DNA of 64,000 bases from Doryteuthis pealeii (GCA_023376005.1 CM042145.1:92227250-92291249), one strand, 5' to 3'; shown: positions 32,812 to 44,573, numbered from the stretch's first letter. Numbers and translations are program-made. Notes: generated by a model not told the origin, from the sequence alone.

Positions 32812-35800
32812 CTGCAAAAGAAAAAAAAAAAAACATGGAATTAGACATTTTACAACAAAAAAATAATTTATTTAGTATTTAGTTATTTACATCACATTCT
32901 CCATGATTTTATTTTTTATTTAAACCTCAATTATTAATAACATTGTTTTACATTATTAATACTGTTGGCCTTATCTAATAACATGCAAGTGTGTTTATAT
33001 ATTTAACAAAATAGCGGTTTACAGTGTGAACGGGAAGGCTAATTTGCATATTGATATTAAAAAATTTATTTTTAATAAATACGTGCTTGGTATTATTGAT
33101 TTCTAATTATTTGGTTTTATCTTGGTGAATATGAGCAAAAATCTTGGGGATAAATCTTAAAAGGAATCCATTAACAAAAATAAATAACTTTGATTTTATT
33201 CATTAACTCCTAATTTAACTAAATAGTTAAATTAGGAAAATTTAGCAGTGAAAAACGAGAGTGATGGAATATGATGGAAGAGTTAGTTTCAAAGTTGTTC
33301 TATTTTTCAATTATACTCCCCTCTGTTTTAAATCATTTTATTTGCATTCTTATATAGTTTCATTTGTGTTTCTAATTTAATATAATATTTTATTACATCA
33401 AAACTTAAAGACGGTGCATATATTTACTAGTTCAATGTAATATCAACTGATTGATTTTAATGGCATGTCAACCCACCTATGGTTATTTTATGCCTCGAGG
33501 TTAGGGAACTGCATTCATTGTACATAAGTTGGCGGAGTGACCTATTGTCAGTATCAACCAGACAGTCAGGGAGTCTATCCCCTTTTTGCTAGCGCTAGAC
33601 CAGGGAGATTTTTCTGCTGAGGTGGAGCACCACATCTAGCGTCAGCTCAGCACTTTACTCAATCTGTGCTACTCATGCACTGAGATGGTGTGTACAGGCA
33701 TCGAGCCAGTATGCAACATTGGTCCACATTGTTTGTTAAAATAAGTTTTAATAAATACATGCCTGGTATTATTGATTTATATATAGTTTGTTTTATTTCA
33801 ATATATATTTATAGTTATCTAACATATAGTTTTATGAGAAAATTATTTACAAACAAGAAATCTTTATCTTGTGAGGTGTTTAAGCCTAAACCTATTTCCT
33901 TTTGGTATTTACTACAACTAGTAAGTAACTGGTAATAATTTAAATACTCATTAATAAACTTACACAATTCCTGGGGATATTGTGATGTAAGCAGTGACAT
34001 AGTTTCGGTTACAAACAGTCAGGCACCGTATCTCCATTATAAGACTAGTAAATAACTGGTACTTATTTCTTTATCTTGTGAGGTGTTTAAGCCTAAAACT
34101 TTTTTCTTTTGGTATTTAAAAAAAAAAAAGAAAAGTTCTTTTATAAGTTTCTTTACCTGTTTGTGAGCATCAGTAATAACAGCTTTTTTATAAGGCCTTA
34201 AATCTTCTGAACCAAAACCTGGAACCCACATATTCCAATTACGCTCTGAAAAAGAAAAGAAAAACAATAAAAAACATAATATGTTGGTTTTGGGTAGTGC
34301 ACCCAATTAGCAAACATCACATTTGCATTTAAATTTATAAATATATATATATATATATACACCAACCCCTCTGCATGAGCAGGATGCCACACAAGGTTAT
34401 TTTTTAAGCAGAGTTTAACAGGTTTGAATTCAAGTTTTCCTTCTCCTAGACTGGTTACCTAGCCATGGTTAAAGAGCCCAGTCTGCCTTTCTATTTACCC
34501 ATAGCTGGAAGGAGAATTGGATTCATACCTTTCCCAAGATTATTAGCACTTTGTGAATTGCAAACAGCATTGTCCAGCAATTCAACTTGGGTTGATGAGT
34601 CTATTTCCATTAGACCACACGCATCCATTTAAATTTATAAATAATAAGACTAAAAAATAAAGTTTCAAAATATATTCTAACTCTCTTTCTCTCCTCATTT
34701 TATTCTCTCTCTCTCCCTCCCTCCTCATTTTACTATCCTCCACCTCCTCTCTCTCCACTGTTTTGGTTGGTTGGTTGTTTTTTTATGGCATATCAACCCA
34801 TTTCGAGTCATTTTTGATAAACAAAGGACTCGGGTTGCTTACAGTACCAGCTGATGGTTAAGTGGTCACCCAATAAAGTATTGAACCCATGTTGTATTCC
34901 CTCCTTTTCATTACTTACTTCTTACTTCTTCTGGCGTCTTGGTGACTTCGTCTTGGTGGTCGGTCGGACTTAACTCACTTCTTATCAGTCTTGTTACCAA
35001 GACACCCATTAATCACAAGACCGTGTTATTTTTCTTAAGCTTTTTATTTCCTTAACTATACATTTCATGTAACTAAATATCTGACTAACATAGCGCGCGT
35101 ATGCAGTGTGAGTTCCAGTTAAGGCAGAACATCTCCTCTGCCCGACGTCCAACTGAAAACTGAGGACCTAACCAGGTCCCACGTGACTTCACGTAATTTC
35201 GCGGGCTTTCTGTACTATTCCATGGAAAGTCCCGCCCATGATATGAAAAGGGCCATCCCTTTAGAATTACAGGGGATTGACAATAATCTTATGCAACCGC
35301 ATAGATTATGTAACACCCACTATTTTTTGGCTCTGCACATATTTTTTTATTCTCTCTCTCTCTCTAAATATAATATAAAAATATATTAAATTGACACTCA
35401 CAATACAGTTTTTTTTTATCAGAGAAAAATTTGATTAAGGTTTTCTTGGTGTTAAACACAATGTTCTAGCTGACAAATCAACTAAAACATTGTTTGGCTT
35501 GGTTTGTTGGACTTTACAGCATGTCAACCCTTGTTGGGTTATTTTATGCTGAAGACATTTTGTTCTATTCTTTCTTGATGGGTATTCAATTTTTTTTTTT
35601 TTACTCCAATTGGATACATAGCATAGTAGATAAAGGCATTGGGTTGTGACAGTTATCTCTAGGCTGCAGGTTCAATCCAAATCAAGGGCGACAGTAACAT
35701 AGAATAATAATTAACACAGCTTAAAACCTGTACCCCAGCTATGGTCAGCAAAATGAGAACAGGATACTCCCATAGATTGAATAAAGGGTTGAGTTCAAAG

Positions 35801-38800
35801 TTCCATGATGGTTCCTGATTATGAAAAGAAGGTTCCCGAGTCTGACAAGAAATACCTGAAGAAGGCCAGAGGGCATATCGGTCGAAATGCTGTACAGATA
35901 ACAATAAAGATGAGGACAATAGTCCGAATAATCCAAATTATACTAATTATCAAGCCTCATATCAAATATTCAGAAAAATAGTACCTTTAATAATTCTTCT
36001 TTGATCTTGTATGATTCATAAAATTATAACTTGTGCTCTTAATCCATAGAGTCAGAAAACTTTGATTTCACACAAAATATGGGGTTATTTCCTATAACTC
36101 CAACATAAACAAAGGGAAACCACTCTTGACTGATAAATTATTTATTTATTTATTGATCTACTAGGAAAAATAAGACGGGTTTAGGGTTAATTTAATGGGA
36201 AAATAAATAAATAATTTATCAGTCAAGAGTGGTTCCCCTTTGTTTATGTTGGAGTTATAGGAAATAACCAAATATGGCTTTAGAGATATGCAAGAGGTTT
36301 CAATTTGTCATAGAAATTTCACAACAATCAAATACACACCTAAATGCAATTGTACATCCTTTACTTCAAGCACATTGGATTTCCTGTGTTTAGCAATTTG
36401 ACAGGCAGCTGTAACAACATTCTCTATGAAATCATCTGCAATTTGTAGCAAAACCTAAAATGAAAAAGTAAATATTTTAAGAATTCAAACATAATAATTC
36501 CTGCACATATCATAACAGCTTAGTCTATAGACAAAATAATTTCTTTTTAAATTTAAAGTAAATCTTTTTTTAAATTAATATTATTTGTTTTGCAAAAAAA
36601 AAAAAATAAATAAATAAATAAAAAGTCTTAAAGTAGACAAGGGTATCATTTTTTTAAAAAAAGTACTTTAGTTTTGGAGGTGCACATAGGGAAAAGCGGT
36701 TTTCTTTTCTGGAAACCTGGACCCCATATATTCAAGAAAGCAATCAGGAGATGACAGATGAGTTACAGCTCATGGAAATGGTGGTTGTGTTGCCTTGCCC
36801 ATCATAGTAGGTCACAATAAGGGTCAACCTGAGAAACCAGAGTTAGGGTCAACTCACTTAGACTAAAGAGCTAAGTGTTACACCCACACACCCTGGTTGG
36901 ATGAAGAGAAATTGTCATCAATAAAGATGGTCATACAATTTTATTTACGGGTTTGTTTTGTTTCTTTTTTGAGGAGTTGATCCGTCACTTATTATTGTAA
37001 CTTATGTATCCGAGTTAACAGAGAGAGCAGGAACAAAATACGACAAGTATTTTAGGTAAGGAAAAGAGGTTTACTACACAAGATACAGTGATTGGTTTGT
37101 TTTGTTTTACGGCATATCAACCTCAGTGGGTCATTTAATGCCGATAAAGTTTTGAAATAAATTAATTCTTAATGGATACACAATTCTTTTTTATGGATAC
37201 ATTTTTCTATTTAACCCATAGATGGGACCCTAACAGGTACTACCACTTCGGGTCAGAGTGGGCCAGGGAGTAATAGTGATGAAGGGGTGCTCCACATTCC
37301 CCAAACCTCCAAAACTGGAACCTCACCACAAGATATAGTGAAAAGAATAATCAGTAATAGTTTGCATTTACAAGTCCTCATCCGAGGTTTCACTATTTAT
37401 AGAAAACAGACGATTCCATTGTCCTCTTTTAGATACTGTATGACACTTATGCAGTTTCAAACCTAAAGTTGATAAACATAATAAATATTTGTTATTCTAA
37501 AAGGTTTTTACATTATCCATTAGTGAATGGTCATGGCCTAGTTATTAGTAATAACATACAATGTTTCCTCTTACAAATTAGATTCTTTTTTCTTTTTTTA
37601 TTTATGTTCCAAACCAGAGAGATCATTCTGCCTGACTCTATATAAGAAACTTTATTTAATCTTTAAACACTTAACCTTTTGTTATATATTGTTAATCACT
37701 GTCGTTTTCTGGATAGATAGTGTAGAGTTAGATTTTGGGTTTCAAGTTGTTGAAATTCAAAATTGGAGGCGAGTTAGATGATTGGCATGAAATAACCTTT
37801 GGGTAATCTTTTTTCCAGTTACACAGACTGTGAGAAAGAAGGCTCAGAGTTTAGTCAGTTAAGAGGGAGACTTCCTAAGGTAAAGATGGGCTCCGCTTCA
37901 CTCATAGTATAGATTTTGAATTCAAAGTCATTGAAATTCAAAATCTGTAGGGTTAGATGATTGATGGTTACACAGACTGTAGGAAAGAAGGCCCAGAGCT
38001 TAGTCAGTTAATTTAGTCAGTTAAGCGGGAGACTTCCTAAGGTAAAGATGGGCTCTGCTTCACTCATGCACGCGGTTAAGGATCCTAGGTTGAGAAAGTT
38101 TGGTTCTGAATAAAAATGTGATCACAAAATATGCCTTGGTTGTCTCTATGAACTAAATAGCAGGCTTTGGTGAACAAGCTTTTTGAGAACCAGACTATTC
38201 AACAGAAGTTGAAATGAAGATAGTAACAGATAACAGATTACAGACCACAAGAAATTGAATTTCTCCCCAACTACAAGAAACAGAAGATAAGAATTCCAGC
38301 CATAATGTACCAGCCAGCTACTCCAACAAGAAAGTAAGTAAAAGTTTTATGAGGGTATAACCACGGATGCTCTTATACCTCATAGTCTTAATAGAAAAGA
38401 ACTCTCCCCATAATATATACCCATAACAGACTGATGGGTATATAACACTTTCACTGGGCACCTCATGTGGTGTAATGGTTAGCAAGCTAGATTTGCAGAC
38501 CATTGTTAGTGAGTTTGGATTTCATTGGGCACCTTATAGTTCTGGCCTTGTGCCACAGCTTAGCTTAGTAAATAACTATATCTTTGGGCACCTTACATGG
38601 GGTAATGATCAGCAAGTTAGATTCGCAGACCATTATTAGTGAATTCGATTATCACTGGGCACCCCATATTTCTGGCCTTGTACCACATCTAAGCTAAGCA
38701 GTAATCTGAACATTAGTTACATAAATGAGAGTAACCTCCCCTTGTTTGTTTCACTTTGAGGAAGCCGTATGTTTTGGTCGGCCATTTTCATTTCACCATA

Positions 38801-39377
38801 AATCTACACTGAAAATTCGAATTTGTTTGAATCAATACAACTACATGTTTTAACACGAAAATATCATAAAATGTGTTCTTAATTGTGCTTTCGCATTATT
38901 TGAAATGAACTTAATTGTTATTAAGAACAGATTTTATGATATTTCCTGTTAAAACATGCAGTTGTATTGATTCGAACAAATTCGTATTTTCAGTGTAGAT
39001 TTACGGTGAAATGAAAATGGCTGACCAAAACATACAGCTTCCTCAAAGTGAAACAAACAAGGGGAGGTTACTCTCATTTATGTAACTAATATTCAGCTTA
39101 CCAGCTAAGCTTAGTAAATAACTATATAACATATTTATCTACTTACCTCTTCAACATCTTCATCAAGTTGTTCAAGTGGATCTACTTCTTTGACAAGTTC
39201 TTGCAGACGACGCCTATCAAGCACTTTGCTTTCTGCAGTGGTTGAATTGACAGCTGTTGTGACTTGGGTGGTTGGAATTGCTGGCCGAAGACCCATCGAT
39301 GCCTGGTTCATTCCCATCATCTGGTTTGTACTCACAACAGGAGTATTGTTCTCTGTTACAGTTGGGAGCTTGTTCAT
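32773..39377 (-). CDS. TAF12: TAF12, TFIID/SAGA histone-fold subunit, 4 coding exons, complete
   Basis: TATA-box-binding-protein associated factor 12, a nuclear subunit of TFIID and of SAGA-type coactivators. Its H2B-like histone fold pairs with TAF4 (or ADA1). Coding exons: 39147-39377, 36340-36454, 34157-34245, 32773-32811; 474 nt with stop, 157 residues (human 161). All junctions are GT-AG and in phase. A Thr/Met/Asn-rich N-terminus precedes the conserved block [20 protein letters not shown]; the fold continues with [20 protein letters not shown] and [20 protein letters not shown], then [18 protein letters not shown], and ends [11 protein letters not shown]. The ATG at 39377 is the first in-frame Met; a pyrimidine tract just upstream may be an acceptor, so a non-coding first exon is possible. 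Coding exon 1 and most of intron 1 lie inside the left arm of the giant inverted repeat. Confidence 0.96.
33531..33712 (-). repeat. SINE-B 3' part
   Basis: GTCAGTATCAACCAGACAGT and GCTAGCGCTAGACCAGGGAG; the tRNA head is truncated. A family E fragment (33450-33530) precedes. TAF12 intron 3. Confidence 0.7.
34157..34245 (-). CDS. TAF12: TAF12 coding exon 3
   Basis: 89 nt encoding (E)[19 protein letters not shown] then [10 protein letters not shown]. Nearly identical to the vertebrate QWNMWIPGFGSEEIRPYKKA block (alpha-C). Acceptor TTTTCAG, donor GTAAAG. Confidence 0.96.
34344..34625 (-). repeat. SINE-A with perfect 18-bp target duplication
   Basis: All landmarks on the complement, (TA)n tail at 34344. 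CATTTAAATTTATAAATA flanks both sides (34326-34343; 34626-34643). A young insertion in TAF12 intron 2. Confidence 0.92.
34992..35315 (-). mobile_element. Solo LTR (TGTTAC ... GTAACA)
   Basis: 324 bp bounded by TGTTAC/GTAACA; on the complement it has GGAAATAAAAAG as polyadenylation signal. No clear target duplication. The adjoining ACTGATAAGAAGTGAG on the complement recurs beside the 25450 fragment. TAF12 intron 2. Confidence 0.6.
35505..35600 (+). repeat. Family E 5' fragment
   Basis: TTTACAGCATGTCAACCCTT and GGGTTATTTTATGCTGAAGA. Confidence 0.6.
35612..35975 (+). repeat. SINE-C, full-length reference copy
   Basis: tRNA-like head (TAGTAGATAAAGGCATTGGG; B-box GCAGGTTCAATCC), middle GTACCCCAGCTATGGTCAGC, then CTGAAGAAGGCCAGAGGGCA, AGATGAGGACAATAGTCCGA and the tail GCCTCATATCAAATATTCAG. 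TAF12 intron 2. Confidence 0.8.
36083..36269. mobile_element. hAT-like MITE-2 with perfect 8-bp target duplication
   Basis: 187 bp. Inverted ends GGTTATTTCCTATAACTCCA / TGGAGTTATAGGAAATAACC. AAATATGG at 36075-36082 and 36270-36277. The loop contains GGGTTTAGGGTTA. Lies 70 bp from TAF12 exon 2. Confidence 0.92.
36340..36454 (-). CDS. TAF12: TAF12 coding exon 2
   Basis: 115 nt encoding [20 protein letters not shown] then [18 protein letters not shown], the core histone fold with the long alpha-2 helix and the [10 protein letters not shown] strand. Acceptor TTTTAG, donor GTGTGT. It ends one base into the Glu codon completed by exon 3. It is just outside the window's right-arm copy. Confidence 0.95.
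37095..37345 (+). repeat. Family E, long copy
   Basis: TTTTACGGCATATCAACCTC, CATAGATGGGACCCTAACAG, GGTCAGAGTGGGCCAGGGAG, AACCTCACCACAAGATATAG in order; mirrored near 63330-63540. TAF12 intron 1. Confidence 0.75.
37730..38070. repeat. Tandem direct repeat, about 170 bp x 2
   Basis: Both halves contain AGTTAGATGATTG, AGACTTCCTAAGGTAAAGAT and GCTTCACTCAT. An AATAAA follows at about 38109, so the unit may be LTR-derived. Confidence 0.7.
38455..38700 (+). repeat. Two tandem SINE-D copies
   Basis: 38455-38580 and 38583-38700 both read GGGCACCT...GTAATG(G/A)TTAGCAAG-type head, AGTGAGTTTGGATTTCATTG / GTGAATTCGATTATCACTGG and CTGGCCTTGTGCCAC. The second copy's 3' end resumes at 39102 after a MITE. 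Confidence 0.8.
38701..39101. mobile_element. Palindromic MITE-H inserted in SINE-D
   Basis: About 400 bp. Arms of 170-190 bp pair almost throughout (GTAATCTGAACATTAGTTAC / GTAACTAATATTCAGCTTAC; TCACTTTGAGGAAGC / GCTTCCTCAAAGTGA; TACAACTACATGTTTTAACA and its mirror). Lies 45 bp from the TAF12 exon 1 donor. Confidence 0.88.
39147..39377 (-). CDS. TAF12: TAF12 coding exon 1 (start codon)
   Basis: 231 nt, 77 residues, starting [11 protein letters not shown] and ending [14 protein letters not shown] just before GTAAGT. The N-terminal 50 residues are low-complexity and not alignable by eye; the last 25 match TAF12 alpha-1/loop-1 sequences. It is mirrored with indels at 61317-61543. Confidence 0.94.
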
Positions 39378-39653
39378 TTCTCAAGGACAAACTTTTTTCA
39401 ATTAGAAAAAAAAAGAAACAAACAAAAAAAAAGATATTAATTATCATCCAATAAGTAATGTCTAAAAATTGACAACAAAAGGTTGAATGATATTTTTCAC
39501 TACTTTATTAGCACGATTCAAAAGTATTACAATATTCTGATAACTTGACAGAGAGGCTGATAGGTACGTGTCCGGCATCCCAGTGTTTTTTTTCCTTTTT
39601 CTATCCTCGCCATTTCAAGCTAACTGTAAATACATTTCAATAGTTTTTTTATA

Positions 39654-39684
<31 letters not shown>

Positions 39685-39944
39685 GACTCTCCCATCGATT
39701 TTCGACGTATGAGGGTTCATACACACAATGAACATCCACATAGGAATTTGTTTATAGTGGTGAAGGCTTGTGTTGGACCATCCACACTTTTTGGTACAGT
39801 CAATAGGAAAGAATTGGTGCATCAAGGGTTGCCACAAACCCAATCAACGACCGACCTCAGGAATTTTGAATTTTTTTTTTAAGAAAAAAAAAAAGTTAAA
39901 ATGATCACTAATTAAGACTGAGCCTATTCTAGTAGTGACCACCC

Positions 39945-41150
39945 CAAGCGGATTTAACAGGTTTGAATTCAGAGTTTTCCTTCTCCTAGACTGGTTACCT
40001 AACCACGGTTAAAGAGCCCAGTCTGCCCTACTATTTTACCCATAGCTATAGGGAGAGTAGTTGGATTCATACCTTTCTCAAGGGTATTAGCGCTATGTGA
40101 ACTGTAGCTTCAGCCAGAATTTGAACTTGGGTCAACAAGTCCATTTCCTACGACTCCAACCATTACACCACACACACCTCCAACATATTGACGTGAAGCC
40201 TAATTTGTGTGACTATTTTTTAGACAACAAGCGCTTCCATTAATAGTTAATATATGTGATAATTTAGTCTAAAGCTATGATGACATGGCAATAAAGAAAG
40301 TCACCAAGTGTATATTAACCCAACCCCTCCAGCCACAGACAGGATATGACAAGGTTGATTTTTAAGTGGAGTAAAGCTGGTTTTAAACTCAGAGTTGTCC
40401 TTGTCCTTCTCCTAGACCAGTTGCATTACCAAGGCTAAAGAACCAAGTCTGCCCTCCTGTTTACCCATAGCTGGGGGAGGGGTCAAGATGGATTCATGCC
40501 TTTCCTAAGAACAAAGTGAAATACAAACAGCCTTATCTGGGATTTGAACTCAGTTGTCAAGTTCATTTCCTATAACAGTCTACCCCCTACTATTTAACCA
40601 TACCTGGGGTGGGTGATGGACACAAGACAGATGTAACTCATGCCTTTCTCAAGAGTATTAGCACAAAGTGAAACACAAACAGCCTAGTCCAGAATATGAA
40701 ATTTATTTCTTTGATAGCTCACATTTCACAACCACACATTTTCCTTCTCCTAGACTGGTTGCCTAACCACGGTTAAAGAGCCCAGTCTGCCCTACTAATT
40801 TACCCATAGCTGTAGGGAGAGTAGTTGGATGCATACCTTTCTCAAGGGTATTAGCATATATAGGAGGAGGAAAGAAGAGGAGCTCCAAAAGTAGTTTTCA
40901 CTAGCATGAAGAGAGCCTCTTTGGTTTTGAATTCAGAGTTTTTCCTTCTTCCAGACTAGTTGCCATACCAAGGTTAAAGAGAACAGTCTGCCTTACTATT
41001 TACCCATAGCTGGATGGAGAACAGTTGGATTTGTACCTTTTGGTATTAGAGCTATGTGAAAAATGCAAACAGTTGTGTCCAAGATTTGAACTTGTCTCGC
41101 CATGTCTATTTCCTGCAAGAATGACCATTACACTACACGCCTCCAGTTCG
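39945..41150 (-). repeat. Array of five SINE-A copies, head to tail
   Basis: Minus-strand SINE-A units at about 39945-40180, 40309-40585, 40586-40735, 40740-40860 and 40925-41147, each with CCTTCTCCTAGAC-type, TTTACCCATAGCTG and CATGCCTTTC-type words. Truncated to different degrees. Confidence 0.8.
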
Positions 41151-41384
41151 GATCACCAATCCCATTTCCTACGATGATAACCACCCACGCTAAGTCTCCA
41201 AAGAGATAATCATTCAAATGGAAACCATTATTTTCCCCTCACGCAGAAACTTATAAATTTCTTTTTCTTCATAAACCAATTCTGTAAGTAATTCAATTTC
41301 ATAGTTCAACAAAGAAACTGATCAGTGGACAATTAGCGCTACAGAGAAACAGACAGATAATTAAGTAGCAGAAACAGTAGAACC

Positions 41385-41560
41385 ATGGACGGTAGAATTA
41401 AAACATATCACTTAGCAGAAAACTTCCAGAAATTGGAACAATTAGATATTCCAATGACAGCAATAATGGTAAATGGTGGGAAAAGAGATAAAGAAGAATT
41501 CCATTATTTGGCTCGGTTGCACAAACCAATTAATATTTTTCAAGAATTTATGTCTATATA
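41385..41560 (+). other. Uncharacterised open frame cut by a SINE
   Basis: ATG at 41385 opens MDGRIKTYHLAENFQKLEQL then DIPMTAIMVNGGKRDKEEFH and KPINIFQEFM, non-repetitive and of coding-like composition. A SINE-A then interrupts; with the SINE removed the frame would meet a stop about ten codons on. I recognise no family. It could be the start of a decayed retrogene or element ORF, or a chance frame. Confidence 0.25.
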
Positions 41561-41846
41561 TATTTACCAACTCCTCCACACGAGCAGGATACGACACATG
41601 GTCAATTTCTTAAGCGGAGTTCAACAGGTTTGTATTCAGAGTTTTCCTTCTCCTAGACTGGTTACATAGCCATGGTTAAAGAACCCAGTCTGCCCTGCTA
41701 TTTACCCATAGCTGGAGGGAGAGTAGGATTCATACCTTTCCCAAGGGTATTAGCGCTAAGGGAAATGCAATTACCACGTCCAGGATTTGAACTCGGGGCG
41801 ACGAGTCCATTTCCCATGACTTTAACCATTACACCACGCGCTTCCT
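41556..41846 (-). repeat. SINE-A with near-perfect target duplication
   Basis: Full-length. Flanks AAGAATTTATGTCTATA and AAGATTTACGTCTATAG match with small differences. Mirrored at 58882-59172. Confidence 0.88.
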
Positions 41847-42716
41847 AAGATTTACGTCTATAGCTTCTCAAAGAGAGGTGACAATCTAACTCTGAAATTA
41901 GCATAGAAATACAGGGTGATTCATGAAAAAATGTTAACACCCTCAGTGATGCTGATAGCTTTTAAATTTAGTGCATCCTGGGATGCATGTATTTGATTTG
42001 AAGGAGTCCCCGGTAAATTTGATGGGTGTGAGAAGACCTGTTCTGCACTCTGCCCTGTCGATGTACTTGTCTAGATCCAACGTTGTGAATTAGGTGCTGG
42101 CCGAATTTAAGGCACGAGTCAGAAAAACAGGCTCACAAGGATTAAAAACAAAACAACAAGTGTAAACAAGACACATGGAAGAAGAGTGTGTGTGATGCTT
42201 TCGCTGTCTATCCAACTGGCTATTACTGCTAACTCTACTGGCGAACTTAACCCTTCGATCCCCGGGTTCTAACTAACTTAGGGCTCGAGTTTAGTTGTAT
42301 TTATGTCAAATTCCCCTTCCCCAAACCATCTTCTCCGGACCACACAAATGGCCAGCACTTAAATAAATCGCCGACTTCCAGTCGCCATTAACCCTTAAAA
42401 TTAAAGTACTCAAATATTTTTTCAGACAATCCGTCTTCAATACGTTGATCATTAATTTTTTTCAAAAGAGAATTTCTCCTAAAAATCCTTTTTGCTTTTA
42501 ATACCTGGGTGCCTAAGATATTATCACCAAGTGGTTCCATTTCATGGTGGCATACAGGTCTCTTTAAACTTTATGACCTAATCTTTGGATTCGTAAAAAG
42601 GTCAGCCACCCACCCCTTTTACTTATGCCGGACCTTAACCTACTCTCTTTCTTATTTATTTATTTATTTATTCTGACCATGTTCGTCTTCAACCACAGTA
42701 TCACATGGGTCCCAAC

Positions 42717-42973
42717 TAAGTAAAGTAAAGTCATCGGGGCAGCCTAACGTCGGTATCAGCCAGACAGCGAGGGAGTCTATCTCCTTTTCACTAGCGCTAG
42801 ACCAAGGAGATTATTTTAGCATCTGAGGTGGAGCGCCACACCAACCACCAGCTCCTCATTTTACCGCACAAGATCCCTGTGCTACTCATACGCTGAGTTG
42901 ATGAGGGTCAGTATCGAACCAAGAACCTTGTGATTCCTAGCTGAACACTCTACCGACTGAGCTAAACCGGCCC
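42717..42973 (-). repeat. SINE-B, full-length
   Basis: Complement: GGCCGGTTTAGCTCAGTCGG head, GGTTCGATACTGACC-type B box, body, ACTTTACTTTACTTAG tail. Mirrored at 57762-58016. Confidence 0.9.
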
Positions 42974-43311
42974 CACTAAAGTTTCTTAAATAGTATAGTT
43001 TTTGATCTATGAACAACCTTGTACCCCATACAGTGTAATTCATTTCCAAGAAAATATTGAAATGTATTTACAGTTAGCTGTAAATGATGGGGGAAGAAAA
43101 AAATAAAAAATCCCTAGGTTGCATGGATACAATTTTTATGCATCTTTTTAGATTTTTATGCATCACTGACGCAGAACGCATACCTATCAGCATCTCTGCA
43201 CCCTTATGGAAGCACCTTTATGATATAATTTCAGTCTCTACATGTTCACCATCCCTATCAGCACATTCTTGCAATCTCCCACTAGTGATTAATATTCCTA
43301 TGGGAGTAGAC

Positions 43312-43590
43312 ATTTACCCAACCTGTTCACCATTGAGTAGGATGTGACACAAGGTCGCAAGTATAGGGCATTCAGAGAGGATCTAACTCACTATTCAGAA
43401 CTAATGAGCAAAGATAGGATAGGAGGAGGAGGAGCACTCCAAGTAGTTTTGACTAATGAGAAGAGCTCTTTTGGTTTTGAATTCAGATTTTTCCTTCTCC
43501 TAAACCAATTGGCATACAAAGTTTAAAGAGCCCAGTCTACCCATAGATGGAGAGAGAATTGTTAGATTCATTCCTTGCAAAGAGCATGGT
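43312..43590 (-). repeat. SINE-A remnant with insertion
   Basis: CATTTACCCAACCTG...GAGTAGGATGTGACACAAGG at the 3' end and TTTTCCTTCTCCTAAACC ... AGAGCCCAGTCTACCCATAG at the other, separated by about 120 bp of unrelated sequence. Confidence 0.6.
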
Positions 43591-44092
43591 AGTATCTTTA
43601 TTAGAAAAGCAGAACTGATATAATGGAGACCACAAGGGGAAGATTCAAATAATGTGTTGACAGAAATAGTAAACAGGTGGAGACTTTAAAACCCTAATAT
43701 CATAAAAAAACTCCTATAGAAATATCAATTTTTTTTTTTTGAACTTCCTGCAGTGATGCTGACAGCTTTTTAATTTTGTGCGTCCTGGGACACACCGGTT
43801 TTATTTGAATGGGTCCCCAGGAAATTTGATGCGTCCCAAATAAAGTTTCTTAATAAATTGCAGTTTTTATCTATGAACAACTAAAGCTGTCTAACATCTA
43901 CCTTTTACCCCATATAGTGTAATTCGTTTCAAAGAAAATATTGAAATGTATTTACAGTTAGTTGGAAATGGTGGGAGAAGGAAAAAAAACACTGGGACAC
44001 GTGGATATGAGTTTTCTGTGTTCTTTTAGATTTTTATTTGTCAGTGACGCAAGACGTGTACCTATCAGCATCTCTGATCCTGTATAAAGGAC

Positions 44093-44334
44093 TGGACCAT
44101 ATTACCTTTAGGCACCCCTTTTTAATCTCGATTAAGAAAGGACATGTTTTTCATTTACACCATCAATATCCGGTTGTTGGTTAGGGGTTAGGGTTAGGGG
44201 TTAGTTTTATAATTTAAAAAAAAAATAATCTAAAAATCATCAGTTAAAACAACCAGATATTGACAGTATAAATGAAAAACATGTCCTTTCTTAATCGAGA
44301 TCAAAAAGGGGTCCCTAAAGATCATATGGTCCAA
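44093..44334. mobile_element. MITE-1 copy with TTAGGG-like loop
   Basis: GGACCATATTACCTTTAGGC at left mirrors GCCTAA..GATCATATGGTCC-type right end. The loop reads GTTAGGGGTTAGGGTTAGGG at about 44182. Mirrored at 56427-56659. Confidence 0.9.
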
Positions 44335-44454
44335 AGGACAAACTGAGGTACTCATTTAGATCAGTAAAAAGTCAAAACTTGGATCACAGTTGGTTATTTT
44401 ACAATTATAGTTATCAAAAAAAAAAAAAATTATAATGAATATTTGCAAATAATG

Positions 44455-44530
44455 TTTGGTTTTATAGCATGTCAACCCTTGTTGGGTTATTCAATGCCAA
44501 ATAGTCTACTTTTTTTTTCAACCAATTATA
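44455..44530 (+). repeat. Family E 5' fragment
   Basis: TTTTATAGCATGTCAACCCT and TTGGGTTATTCAATGCC. Confidence 0.55.
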
Positions 44531-44573
44531 TGGTTTTAACATAATCAATATTTGGATCATTTGCAAACAATTA

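Noticed and set aside
39568..39882. Open frame through a poly-A/poly-T tract
   Set aside because: Contains a poly-Lys run from a homopolymer and no recognisable domain; its counterpart in the other arm does not keep the frame.
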